DNA of 64,000 nt, from contig NZ_CP025228.1 in NCBI RefSeq assembly GCF_004102025.1, positions 3,720,001-3,784,000 on the forward strand, in the 5' to 3' direction. Under the pieces are notes generated by a model. It was not told the DNA's origin and did no database searches. It saw only the letters and a list, made by a program, of their open reading frames with translations. Both the position numbers and the translations under genes were made by a program. Below, in pieces: positions 17,840 through 26,117 of the stretch. The DNA comes from Actinomyces qiguomingii (lineage in GTDB: Bacteria; Actinomycetota; Actinomycetes; Actinomycetales; Actinomycetaceae). How positions within the stretch are numbered: position 1 is the first letter of the stretch; the number at the start of each line of letters is the position of its first letter.

Positions 17840-17932
17840 ACTCATCTCACCCGGCACTCGTCCCACCCCCACTCATCTCACCCGGCACTCGTCCCACCCC
17901 CACTCATCTCACCCGGCACTCATTTAAACTGG
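17840..17932 (+). repeat. Three tandem 31-bp repeats before murT
   Basis: ACTCATCTCACCCGGCACTC followed by GTCCCACCCCC, starting at 17840, 17871 and 17902; the last copy is cut short. The CCGGCACTCGT word also occurs in the family C repeats at 58348. The repeats occupy the space where the murT promoter would be expected. Confidence 0.85.
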
Positions 17933-17977
17933 GGCGATCCGCCGTCGACTACAGGCATGACCACAGGCAGGAGCCCC

Positions 17978-19468
17978 ATGCGTTCACGACTCACCGTCGC
18001 ACTGGGCCGTACGGCCCGCACCCTGGCCCGTCTACGCGGCGGCGGTTCCGGTGGCACCGCCTTCCCTGGCCTGGTCATGGAGCGCGCGGACCCCGGCTTC
18101 CTCGCCCGCACCCTGGGCCAGCTGCCGCACGGGGTGGTGCTGGTCTCCGGCACGAACGGCAAGACCACTACCACCAAGATGGTGGTGCAGCTGCTGCGCG
18201 ACCAGGGCCTGAAGGTATTCACCAACCGCACCGGCTCCAACTTCGTGCGCGGCGTGTTGGCGGCCCTACTCACCGAGGTCGACGCCGCCGGCCACCTGGA
18301 CGCCGACGTCGCCGTGCTCGAACTCGACGAGGCGCACGCCGTCCACTTCGTCCGCGCCGTTAAGCCGCGAGCCGCCCTCATGCTAAACGTCATGCGCGAC
18401 CAGCTGGACCGCTTCGGCGAGATCGACTACACGGCCTCCCTGCTGCGCCAGGCCGCCCTGTCCACGCGCGACGTGGTGGTGGTCAACGCCGACGATCCGC
18501 GCCTGAACGGGGAGCGCTTCCTGGAGGGACTATCCGCCCGCACTGCTGCCTTCGGGGTGGGCCCCGCCCTGCGCTCGGTGTTCCTGTCCGACGACGATCT
18601 GCGCGCCGAGCAGGCCGCCACCGCCGACGACCGCGCACCTAACGACGACGACGCACCCGATTCCGCCGCCGCACCCGGGGCACTCGCGGACGCCGCGGCC
18701 GAGTCCGACGCCGACCGGAACGCTCTCGCCTCTCCCTGCCCGGCGCCGCGCGTGCGCCTGGTGGCACTGGCCGGCAACGAGGCCTCCATTGAGGTTGACG
18801 GCGCTGAGCACCGGGCGACCTTCGCCATCCCAGGCATCCACAATGTGCTCAACGCCTGCGCCGCTCTGACCCTGGTGCTGGAGGTGCTCGGGGACCGGGC
18901 CGACCTGCCCCGTCTGCTAGACACCCTGGCCGAGATCCGCCCGGCCTTCGGCCGCGGCGAGGTCATCACCCTGGATGGTCGCCCGGTGCAGCTGGCCCTG
19001 GTGAAGAACCCGGCCGGCTTCCGCATGAGCCTCTTGTCCGCCCCCACCGCCCGGGCCGACGCCACTGCCCTGGCCGACGCCGCGCGAGCCGGCGCCACCA
19101 GCCGCGCCGACACTGCAACCGCCGCGAACCGGCCTCGGCCCGACGAGCTGATCATGATCGCCATCAATGACGAGTACGCCGACGGCCGTGACATGTCCTG
19201 GCTGTGGGATGTGGACTTCACCTCCCTGAAGCGGGCCGGGGTCGCCGTCGTCACGGGCGTGCGCGCCTGGGACATGGCGCTGCGGCTGCGCTACGACGAG
19301 GTGCCCGTCGACGTCGTCGAACCGGATCTGGAGGCCGCGCTGGACGCCCTGCGCGAGCGGGCCGCCGCCGCGGACCGCCCCATGCGCATTTACACCAGTT
19401 ACACCGCCATGCTGGCGCTGCGCGCCCGCCTCGGGAACCTGACCGAAGTCGAGGAGGTCATGAAGTGA
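17978..19468 (+). CDS. murT: Lipid II isoglutaminyl synthase, MurT subunit
   Basis: Mur-ligase-type ATPase that with GatD amidates the D-Glu of lipid II in peptidoglycan synthesis. The P-loop GTNGKTTTTKM lies at about 58-68, ELDEAH at 115-120, and the C-terminal DUF1727 part contains INDEYADGRDMSWLWDVDF. The family's four-Cys zinc ribbon is missing: that region (about 205-255) is an Asp/Ala-rich linker with one Cys. The ATG at 17978 after AGGAG is preferred to an ATG seven codons earlier that has no ribosome site. The stop overlaps the gatD start. Confidence 0.92.
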   Translation: MRSRLTVALGRTARTLARLRGGGSGGTAFPGLVMERADPGFLARTLGQLPHGVVLVSGTNGKTTTTKMVVQLLRDQGLKVFTNRTGSNFVRGVLAALLTEVDAAGHLDADVAVLELDEAHAVHFVRAVKPRAALMLNVMRDQLDRFGEIDYTASLLRQAALSTRDVVVVNADDPRLNGERFLEGLSARTAAFGVGPALRSVFLSDDDLRAEQAATADDRAPNDDDAPDSAAAPGALADAAAESDADRNALASPCPAPRVRLVALAGNEASIEVDGAEHRATFAIPGIHNVLNACAALTLVLEVLGDRADLPRLLDTLAEIRPAFGRGEVITLDGRPVQLALVKNPAGFRMSLLSAPTARADATALADAARAGATSRADTATAANRPRPDELIMIAINDEYADGRDMSWLWDVDFTSLKRAGVAVVTGVRAWDMALRLRYDEVPVDVVEPDLEAALDALRERAAAADRPMRIYTSYTAMLALRARLGNLTEVEEVMK

Positions 19469-20229
19469 GCACCGCACCCACCGTCTACCCCCATACCGGC
19501 GACGGCCCTGCCCGCGGCCGCATCCGCGTGCTGCAGCTGTATCCGCGGGACATGAACATCTACGGCGACTGGGGGAATCTGCTCACCCTGGCCCGTCGTG
19601 GGCAGTGGCACGGCTACGACGTCGAGCGCTTCTCATACAACCCCGGCGATGAGTTGCCGCAGGAGGTCGATCTGGTGCTGGGCGGCGGCGGCCAGGACTC
19701 CGGGCAGGAACGCATCAAGGACGACCTGGTGCGGATCGGCCCGTGTCTGCGGCAGTGGGCGGCGGATGGCGTGCCCATGCTGGTCATCTGCGGCCTGTAC
19801 CAGTTGTTCGGGCACCGCTTCGTGACCGGTGAGGGCTCCCAGATTCCCGGGATCGGGCTGCTGGACGCCGAGACAACGGCCGGGCCGGGGCGGCTGATCG
19901 GCAACATTGTGCTGGACTCCCCCGAGTTCGGCCGGGTGGTCGGCTATGAGAACCACTCCGGGCTGACCACGCTCGGCCCCGGCGCCGAGCCTTTGGGGGC
20001 GGTGCGCTTGGGCGATGGCAACAACGGCAAGGACGGCGTGGAGGGTGCCCGGTTCAAGCACGTGATCGGCACCTACCTGCACGGCCCGCTGCTGCCGAAG
20101 AACCCCGCGGTGGCCGACTGGCTGCTTGAGCGGGCGGTCGAGCTGCGTGGCGGGGCCTGGGATCCGCTGCCGATCGACGACGCCGATGCCCGCCGTGCCA
20201 GCAACGTCGCCGCCTCCCGGCCGAGGTGA
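19465..20229 (+). CDS. gatD: Lipid II isoglutaminyl synthase, glutaminase subunit GatD
   Basis: 254-aa class I glutamine amidotransferase that supplies ammonia to MurT. The nucleophile is Cys109 in VICGLYQLFG, and the His is in GTYLHGPLLPKNP (His206). Substrate-side motifs YGDWGN and LGGGGQDSGQ are conserved in the family. The GTG start overlaps the murT stop (GTGA) after GGAGG, which indicates coupled translation and equal amounts of both subunits. Confidence 0.95.
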   Translation: MSTAPTVYPHTGDGPARGRIRVLQLYPRDMNIYGDWGNLLTLARRGQWHGYDVERFSYNPGDELPQEVDLVLGGGGQDSGQERIKDDLVRIGPCLRQWAADGVPMLVICGLYQLFGHRFVTGEGSQIPGIGLLDAETTAGPGRLIGNIVLDSPEFGRVVGYENHSGLTTLGPGAEPLGAVRLGDGNNGKDGVEGARFKHVIGTYLHGPLLPKNPAVADWLLERAVELRGGAWDPLPIDDADARRASNVAASRPR

Positions 20230-20235
20230 CGCGCT

Positions 20236-20727
20236 GTGGCCACGCCTGAGTTCATTATCGAGCTGCGCAAGAAGATCGGGCACGACCAGTTGTGGCTGCC
20301 CGGCGTCAGCGTCGTGGTAGTGGCGCCGGACGGTCGGCTGCTGCTGGGTCAGCGCTCAGACAACGGCGCGTGGGCGGTGGTCTCCGGGATACCCGAGCCT
20401 GGCGAGCAGCCGGCTGCCGCGGCAAGGCGCGAATGCCTGGAGGAGACCGGCGTCGACCCGCAGATTATCGGGGTGGCCGGGGTGAGCGCCGGGAAGCCGC
20501 ACACCTTCCCCAACGGGGACCGTTGCGTGTTCATGGATATCACCTTCGCCGCCCGAGCGGATGCCGCGCAGGTCGAGCAGGCACATGTGGCCGACGATGA
20601 GTCGACGGCGGTGGGCTGGTTTGCTCCGGACGCGCTGCCGACCCCGCTGGTCGCCTCGACCCCGGGGCGCATCGACACCGCTCTGGCGTGGCTCGCGTTT
20701 CCCGAAGTCGGTCCAAGTTTCCGGTGA
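20236..20727 (+). CDS. NUDIX hydrolase
   Basis: 163-aa hydrolase of nucleoside diphosphate-linked compounds. The Nudix box is complete at about residues 51-73: GIPEPGEQPAAAARRECLEE followed by TGV (G-x5-E-x7-RE-x2-EE-x-G). The substrate is not predictable. The GTG start is 6 bases after gatD, so it belongs to the murT-gatD operon, but a role in cell-wall synthesis is not implied. Confidence 0.88.
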   Translation: MATPEFIIELRKKIGHDQLWLPGVSVVVVAPDGRLLLGQRSDNGAWAVVSGIPEPGEQPAAAARRECLEETGVDPQIIGVAGVSAGKPHTFPNGDRCVFMDITFAARADAAQVEQAHVADDESTAVGWFAPDALPTPLVASTPGRIDTALAWLAFPEVGPSFR

Positions 20728-20830
20728 CGGGCTCCGTGACGCGCTCCCGCTGACGGACGACGGCACGGTGCGGTCAGCCGACGCGGCGCCCAGGCGCGCT
20801 TCAGCTGGCGGACCACGGCGCGGCGTCGCT

Positions 20831-20933
20831 GTTACGAGCCTTTGTCCTCTACTGCGAGCTTTTGTCGCCTACTGCGAGCTTTTGCACCCTGGTGTATGGC
20901 AAATATCCGCACACCAGGGTGCAAAAGCTCGCA
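20831..20933. repeat. Family D 20-bp repeats ending in a 23-bp perfect inverted repeat
   Basis: Three tandem 20-bp units (20831, 20851, 20871) with the core GAGCTTTTGTCGCCTACTGC. The third unit is the left arm (20873-20895) of a perfect 23-bp inverted repeat whose right arm is 20911-20933; the 15-base loop is AT-rich. It lies between two convergent genes (NUDIX and the Imm1-like gene), where it could end transcription from both sides, though no T tract follows. Nothing else is seen in 20728-20984. Confidence 0.8.
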
Positions 20934-20984
20934 ACAGACGGAGCCACGCCCTCCAGTCAGGTGCTCACGCACTCGTCAGTCGGG

Positions 20985-21485
20985 TCAGACGTCGATTGTG
21001 CGTAGGAGTTGGGGTTCTGGGAGTTGGCCGTTGATGATGTAGTCGCGGAACACGGGCACTGCCTGTTCGCCGGTGAAGATCTCCTCGGGGTGCAGGTCGA
21101 TGGTGTAGGGCTCGGGCGAGCCGTTATCCCAGGACAGCGGCATCCACCGGTCGGGGTCCGCAACCGGTTCACGCTCCAACACGTAATGAACATACGAGCC
21201 ATCCGGGTCGGGTACGCGGGCCTCGATCGTCATCGCCCGATTAGACCCAGCCGCCTGCATATACCGCATCCGCTCCGGATCATCATCAGCCAACTCATCA
21301 GGAAACCTCACCCCCTCGGGAAGAGGTTGAACCCCTAAAGAAAAATAGGCGCCTTCAGTGAGGTACGTGGGGTAGGTGAGCTGTCTTTGCATCTGGTCGG
21401 CGATCATCTCCGGAGTCTGACGAACCTTGAATCGCTCCCCTCGCCCGTGACGAGCATCCGCATTCCAAGTTACGAAGTAATTCAC
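20985..21485 (-). CDS. Putative immunity protein, Imm1-like (tentative)
   Basis: 166-aa soluble, acidic protein without signal. Layout matches Imm1-type immunity proteins: a beta-rich middle (DGSYVHYVLEREP) and a C-terminal segment with IPxE/A-type spacing (GEQAVPVFRDYIINGQLPEP). The GTG start follows AAGGAAG. It lies directly downstream (same strand) of a toxin C-terminal relic at 21519-21668, the normal order toxin then immunity gene, so it probably once neutralised that lost toxin. Family assignment is a pattern judgement. Confidence 0.5.
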   Translation of the reverse strand: MNYFVTWNADARHGRGERFKVRQTPEMIADQMQRQLTYPTYLTEGAYFSLGVQPLPEGVRFPDELADDDPERMRYMQAAGSNRAMTIEARVPDPDGSYVHYVLEREPVADPDRWMPLSWDNGSPEPYTIDLHPEEIFTGEQAVPVFRDYIINGQLPEPQLLRTIDV

Positions 21486-21518
21486 TATTCGCTTCCTTTC
21501 ATGCTCTGAGGCGGTTGG

Positions 21519-21668
21519 TCAGTATTGTCTGGGTGCTTGAAGAACTTCAACATCGGTGTTTTCGATGATGCGTCCGTCCGGCAGCGTCACCCGGGCGGGG
21601 TTGTCCGGCGAGACCAGGTTGTCGAATGCTTCTTGTTGTCCTCCGTAGCGTGCGCTGCCGGGCTTGAG
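21519..21668 (-). pseudogene. C-terminal relic of a polymorphic toxin
   Basis: Reading the minus strand gives 49 residues (LKPGSARYGGQQEAFDNLVS, then PDNPARVTLPDGRIIENTDV and EVLQAPRQY) and a stop. An in-frame TGA (21669-21671) precedes it and there is no start codon. The compact KPGSARYGGQ opening resembles the junction and end of exchangeable toxin tips. It sits 33 bases before the Imm1-like gene, so this is a displaced toxin cassette kept with its immunity gene. Confidence 0.5.
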
Positions 21669-21684
21669 TCAGGCAAGACGGGAT

Positions 21685-21723
21685 GGCCCGCCCCGGGGCG
21701 CGTGTCAGCGCCCGGGGCGGGCC
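21685..21723 (-). terminator. GC-rich hairpin after the Imm52-like gene
   Basis: GGCCCGCCCCGG (21685-21696) pairs perfectly with CCGGGGCGGGCC (21712-21723). It lies 35 bases after the Imm52-like stop on the minus strand. There is no T tract, so termination is likely but not assured. Confidence 0.5.
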
Positions 21724-21757
21724 TTGGAACCACAGTCGGTGGGGCTGGAGCGGGGGT

Positions 21758-22417
21758 TCAGGCGTTGGTGGGCCAGGTGTTCAGGATGGTGGGGTAGGTG
21801 TCGGGAGTGCCGTAGGTGAACACCGCACCGTTAGCGGTCGGGGAGGAGGCCGTGGCCAGGGCACCGGCCTGCGCCCAGTGGGGTGAGGTGGTGGGGAAGA
21901 ACAGCTTCCACCCCTGCACATAGTCATACGGCTCAGGATGATCCTTGACAGGATGCCCCCGACGCCGAAGGGCGCCGATCTCCGGCTCCAGGATGTCCGC
22001 ACCCAAGGCGACCAGACGATCGGCGAACGCGCCGTTGGTGGCTATGAGTTCAGCGAACTCACTACTATGGAAATCAAGCTCCACGTGACCCTTATCGGGC
22101 TGCCAGCCACCGATCGCAATGCTGATGGAGGCGCCGTCGGCGCGGTCCACATCCCCGGAGAACAAAGAGAACATCACGCCGGACAGGTCGGGCTCGATGT
22201 TGGCGTGCATGACGGCGAGGAACTCCTCCAGGGTGGTGATCTCGGGGTTCGCCGCGGCCTTCGCCTTGACGTGATTGGCTTGCCGCCAGGGATTCAGGGT
22301 GGGGTGCAGGCCCCGCAACTGCTGGATCAGCTCCCAGGACCGCCCGGCCTCCTCCTCCATATGCTCTTCCTGCCCCGGACGATGCATCCTGAACGCAAGC
22401 TCCCACTTCACGGTCAT
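21758..22417 (-). CDS. Immunity protein, Imm52-like
   Basis: 219-aa soluble protein. The N-terminal half (ELAFRMHRPGQEEHMEEEAG, then WELIQQLRGLHPTLNPW) follows the pattern of Imm52 proteins: a charged segment followed by a P-x-L-x-x-W motif. The C-terminal half is beta-rich (GGWQPDKGHVELDFHSSEF). It follows the Tox-REase-5 toxin gene by 71 bases on the same strand, and family knowledge links Imm52-type proteins with Tox-REase-5 toxins, so it is the likely antidote. The ATG at 22417 has a weak ribosome site. Confidence 0.65.
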   Translation of the reverse strand: MTVKWELAFRMHRPGQEEHMEEEAGRSWELIQQLRGLHPTLNPWRQANHVKAKAAANPEITTLEEFLAVMHANIEPDLSGVMFSLFSGDVDRADGASISIAIGGWQPDKGHVELDFHSSEFAELIATNGAFADRLVALGADILEPEIGALRRRGHPVKDHPEPYDYVQGWKLFFPTTSPHWAQAGALATASSPTANGAVFTYGTPDTYPTILNTWPTNA

Positions 22418-22488
22418 CAGTAGGTGTCCCTTCCCTCGTGTTCCTTGTCTCGGTTAATGGTATCAGAGGTGAATGCGCCCGGTGTGGG

Positions 22489-24105
22489 TTAGAAGTCCGG
22501 TGGGGTGTGCACCAACTCAATCCCAGCAGGGAATCGCCCTTTGCTTTGCAAGTCTTTGAGTAGGTCGAGCATTTCGGGTTCGGCCACATGCCAGCGTATA
22601 GGCGTATTGGCGCCAACCGCCCGCACTGCCCCTACCTGTCTCCGCGCAGACTTTACCAACTCGTTTATGACCTTGTTGCCGAATGGGGTTTGGGTGAGGT
22701 TGTAGTAGGAGCCTTTGGCGTCGTGGAGGATACCGTCGTAGAAGCCGTCGAACTCCACGCCGTCGACGTAGTAGGAGTCCTCAATAGTCACGCCGGTGAC
22801 CTGCTCCTCATACGCCTGGGAACGATTAGACTTACTATGATTCTTACCCGGCCCCCACTCGCCCGGACCACCATCACTAGCACCACGGGTGGGCTTGCGC
22901 ACACCCGGATAGTGATTCCCGTCCCGCGGCACATAAGGACAATCAGCCCCCTTACCTCCACGCGGACGCCCACCACTGCTGCCGGTGCCCGTCCCGCCGC
23001 CTTTAGGACGGGACGGGGTGCTGGAGGCCCGTGAGGCCCACGGGCTGCGGGGCGCGCGAGGTGTGGTGCCGGCGGTGGCCAGGGCGGGGCGGGGTCCGAG
23101 GCTTTTCAGGCCGTCGGACAGGTTGTCCATCAGCGTGTTGGCCCGTTTGAACAGCTTCCCCAGGCTGGAGGCGGACTTGACCACCGCGGTGACCTCACGA
23201 CGCAGACGGGCCGCCCACTTGGACACATCCTTCATCAGTGACGGCGCCGCCCAGATCGCCGCCAGCCCCGCGGTCGCCACCGTGGCCGCCAACTTGATAC
23301 TCAGCTTCGCCAGCACATCGGCGATCGCGTCACGCACCATGTCATGCACGACCTGCACGATCACCGACGCCACCGTCAACCCCTTGGAGACAGCCTCCGC
23401 CAACGACGCCACCAACGACAACCGCACCGCATTATCCAACTGAAACGACTTATACGCCCTCACCGCTTCGGAGGACTGCCCGCCCAGCCGCACCCTAATG
23501 GAGTCGGTCAGATCCGTGCTGCACGTGTCCAGCTTGGCGGCGATATTCGCCCACGTCCCCGCACCCGCAGCCACCTGCCCCGGATGACCGGTCAGCTCAT
23601 ACAACCAGGTCTTGAGCGGATCCAGATGCTCAATCGCCCACCCGATCACCGTGCCCAGCGCCTCACCAATCGGATCAGTAACCAACGCCACCGCATCCGC
23701 CGCCGTACCGAACCCCGCAAGCGCATCATCCACCCACGAATCCGTCTTCAACGCATCAACAACATCCTGACCATCCTCAACCAGACGCAACCCCGACAAC
23801 CCCGTCGACGTCTCCTGCGCCTCCACCACCAACGAACCACCACCGGCGTAACCACCGCCCGAGAAAACGCCGGTACCGCCCCCGTACTCCCCGACAGGCA
23901 AACCACCACCAGTACCATCACCGGCGCCGAAGCTGCCACCCCGACCACCAAAACCACCACCGGTGCCGCCGAAGCCGCTGCTACTACCAGACCCGGCAGT
24001 AGCAGTAGCAGTGGCAGGACCGCCGGTGGCGTCGTCAGGCACGGCGGCCGCGGCGCGCCGACTCCGGGTGTAGTCATCACCCAGCATCTCGTCGTACTTG
24101 TTCAC
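22489..24105 (-). CDS. ESX/type VII-type polymorphic toxin with Tox-REase-5 domain
   Basis: 538 aa. Residues 1-100 are Gly/Ser/Ala-rich. A helical WXG100/LXG-like region follows (about 105-330), with HLDPLKTWLYELTGHPGQVA and SSEAVRAYKSF, then a basic, Gly-rich hinge (RPKGGGTGTGSSGGRPRGGK). The last 110 residues are a Tox-REase-5 nuclease: SQAYEEQVTG, VDGVEFDGFYDGILHDAKGS, and a closing IRWHVAEPEM. Acidic residues and the DAK triplet fit a restriction-endonuclease-fold active site. The GTG at 24105 after GGAGGG is preferred to the upstream TTG. Likely exported by a type VII system not in this window. Confidence 0.82.
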   Translation of the reverse strand: MNKYDEMLGDDYTRSRRAAAAVPDDATGGPATATATAGSGSSSGFGGTGGGFGGRGGSFGAGDGTGGGLPVGEYGGGTGVFSGGGYAGGGSLVVEAQETSTGLSGLRLVEDGQDVVDALKTDSWVDDALAGFGTAADAVALVTDPIGEALGTVIGWAIEHLDPLKTWLYELTGHPGQVAAGAGTWANIAAKLDTCSTDLTDSIRVRLGGQSSEAVRAYKSFQLDNAVRLSLVASLAEAVSKGLTVASVIVQVVHDMVRDAIADVLAKLSIKLAATVATAGLAAIWAAPSLMKDVSKWAARLRREVTAVVKSASSLGKLFKRANTLMDNLSDGLKSLGPRPALATAGTTPRAPRSPWASRASSTPSRPKGGGTGTGSSGGRPRGGKGADCPYVPRDGNHYPGVRKPTRGASDGGPGEWGPGKNHSKSNRSQAYEEQVTGVTIEDSYYVDGVEFDGFYDGILHDAKGSYYNLTQTPFGNKVINELVKSARRQVGAVRAVGANTPIRWHVAEPEMLDLLKDLQSKGRFPAGIELVHTPPDF

Positions 24106-24157
24106 AGGGACACCCTCCAACTCAGGTCACTAACACAGGACGCGGTCGTCGTCCCCT

Positions 24158-24258
24158 TCACCAGCCGCCCAGGGCCCGAGCCCCGGCGGCCGACTCGGCG
24201 TCGGTCTCATCCAGCGCCTGCGCCACGGTGCGCAGATCCACACCCGCACCCTCTGATT
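24158..24258 (-). pseudogene. 3' part of an ESX (WXG100-like) gene split by an insertion sequence
   Basis: Minus-strand reading gives EGAGVDLRTVAQALDETDAE then SAAGARALGGW and a stop 52 bases before the toxin start. This is the C-terminus of a small WXG100-type protein. Its 5' part is at 25815-26046, on the other side of the IS3-type element. Joined, they make about 108 residues, the normal size for this family. Confidence 0.6.
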
Positions 24259-24341
24259 TGCTTCAGCGTTCGTGTCCGGTTTTGGGCTGAGGATCAGACC
24301 GCATGGGTAGGGTCTTCGTGACACCTTGAGGAGGGTGCGCG

Positions 24342-24689
24342 ATGAGCAGTGATGCTGACACGACGAGGGGTTCTGGGCGTCGGGCCAAGGTGTTCTTGTC
24401 GCCTTCGCAGAAGTATGAGATCTACGTAAGGCTGATGCGAGAGGAGGTCACGGTGGGGGCGGCTGCGACCGAGGCCGGAGTGGACCGCTCCACGATCGTG
24501 AGGCTGCGGCAGGTCGCCAGGCAAGGCGCCTTGGACGCGTTGTCGGCTTCGCGTCCGGGTTCGTCTGGCAAGTCGGCTCGTGATGTCGAGCTTGAGCAGG
24601 CCAGGGCCGAGATCGACCGCTTGACCCGTACGGTGACGGAGCAGGCGGTGAAGTTGGTGGTGCTGGAGAAAAAAGGGGGCTCGGTCTGA
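24342..24689 (+). CDS. IS3-family transposase OrfA
   Basis: 115-aa DNA-binding subunit: helix-turn-helix at about 25-60 (EIYVRLMREEVTVGAAATEA, then GVDRSTIVRLR) and a C-terminal leucine-type coiled coil (RAEIDRLTRTVTEQAVKLVV). Near its end is an A-run (AAAAAAG at 24669-24675), and the minus-one frame from there runs without a stop into orfB. This looks like the programmed frameshift used by the family to make OrfAB. The ATG follows GAGGAGGG. Confidence 0.85.
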   Translation: MSSDADTTRGSGRRAKVFLSPSQKYEIYVRLMREEVTVGAAATEAGVDRSTIVRLRQVARQGALDALSASRPGSSGKSARDVELEQARAEIDRLTRTVTEQAVKLVVLEKKGGSV

Positions 24690-25779
24690 TGCCCGGTGCC
24701 CCGGTCCCCGCCCGGGTGGATGCGCCCGTCAAACAGGGGCTTTTGGAGCTGGTGGACTACGCCACCGGTCAGGGCTGGACCGTGGCTAAGGCCTGTGAGG
24801 TCCTGGGACTGGCCGAGCGACGCTACCGGCGCTGGAAACGGCGCCAGAACGGGGTAGGACTGGCCGACGCCCGGCCTGGCGCCGCTGTCAATGCCCTGAT
24901 GCCGTGCGAGATCGAGGCGATTGTGGACGCCTTCGAGACTTTCGGTGAGAAGGACTTCTCTCACCGTCGCCTGGCTCACCGAGGCTCCTACAACGGGTTG
25001 TTCTGGGCGTCGGCCTCCACCGTCCGCAGGGTCCTGAATGACCACGAGCTTCGGTTCAGGCATCCCGCCCGGCCAGCGCGCTCCAAGCGTCGTCCGTTCC
25101 CCGACTGGGCGACGTACAAGCCCAACTCGATCTGGATCTACGACTCCACTCACTTCACCGCCTGCGGCATGACTGTGCTGATCATCGAGGATCTGGTCTC
25201 ACGCAAGTGGATCACCCATGTGGTCTCCAGCGAGGAGACCCACCACCAGGTCCGCCTCGCCTTCGAGCAGGCCCTGGACGCCGAAGGCCTGCTCGAGGCC
25301 GCCCTGGAACGAGCCCAGGCCCTGAAGCGCCAGCTGACGCTTGACGGAGACGATGAACTGACCCCGATCCTGTTGGCGGTGTCCGACAACGGCTCCCAGA
25401 TGATTGCTGCCAACACCCGCAGGTTCATGGCCATGGTCGCCATCGCCCAGCACTTCGGACGGCCGGCGACACGCGGCCGACCAGGCCCGGGGTCGAGTCC
25501 CTCAACGGAACACTCAAGGCCGAGTGGCCTCACCTGCTGGCAATCACCGATCCCGCTGTCCTGAGGGCCGAACTCGACTCTGTGCGCACCGAGTACAACA
25601 GCCAGCGCTTGCACTCCGGAATCGGCTACGTCACACCCCTGGACGAGCACACCGGGCGCGGGCCGGCCATCCGCAAGGCCCGCCAGGAAGGCCTGAAACG
25701 GGCCGCTCAGCAGCGCCTTGCCTACAACCGCAAACAACGAGACAATCAAACCAACCAAGAAGACCACGATGATGTCTGA
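24689..25779 (+). pseudogene. IS3-family transposase OrfB, frameshifted
   Basis: Integrase-type DDE transposase. The first open frame (24689-25564, 291 aa) holds two catalytic Asp (IYDSTHF and VSDNGSQM). After HFGRPATR it leaves the family sequence. The rest (VESLNGTLKAEW with the catalytic Glu, and RTEYNSQRLHSGIGYVTPLD) is in another frame up to 25779. Two extra G bases, at about 25474 and 25489-25492, explain this. Without the third acidic residue the enzyme cannot work. Confidence 0.85.
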
Positions 25780-25814
25780 TCCAACCGCCCCAAGCGGACA
25801 TTAACGCTGAAACA

Positions 25815-26046
25815 GGTCACCCTCCACACTCTCACCCACAGCCACAACCACCGTATTCACAGCCGTAGACAACAACGCATACGCCGGCACGAACAACGGC
25901 GAGCACAACGTCCCAAACGCATCACCCGGCAACGCCTGCCCCGCAGCATCCACCGCCACACTCACGCCGTCGGCCACACCCAAAGCATCACCACCACCCG
26001 AACGCAGCACATCAGTATCAACACCAATACCAGACCCGACACTCAC
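25815..26046 (-). pseudogene. 5' part of an ESX (WXG100-like) gene split by an insertion sequence
   Basis: Reading from GTG 26046 gives VSVGSGIGVDTDVLRSGGGD and continues to NTVVVAVGESVEGD, where the IS begins; the open frame ends in the IS at 25801 (LFQR-stop). The GTG has GGGGAG nine bases upstream. Together with 24158-24258 this is one small helical WXG100-type protein whose gene directly preceded the Tox-REase-5 toxin. In such loci the small partner usually assists toxin export, so its loss may silence the toxin. Confidence 0.6.
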
Positions 26047-26117
26047 AACAACCAACTCCCCACCAACCAGAAAAAAAAGAAGACACTCACTCAGACACAC
26101 CAGCCGACACCACGGCA

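Larger units (their letters stand above)
24259..25814 (+). mobile_element. IS3-family insertion sequence, inactivated
   Basis: 1,556 bp with imperfect terminal inverted repeats: left TGCTTCAGCGTTCGTGTCCG, right (inverted) TGTTTCAGCGTTAATGTCCG; the similarity continues to GGATCAGAC on both sides. It carries orfA and orfB in IS3 layout. No clear target duplication is visible; CACCCTC occurs 5 and 3 bases outside the two ends. It interrupts a WXG100-type gene of the toxin island. Confidence 0.85.

Noticed and set aside
21669..21700. HAIR-like word CTTGAGT near 21664
   Set aside because: No ACTCAAG partner at the right distance; it lies in the toxin-tail relic.
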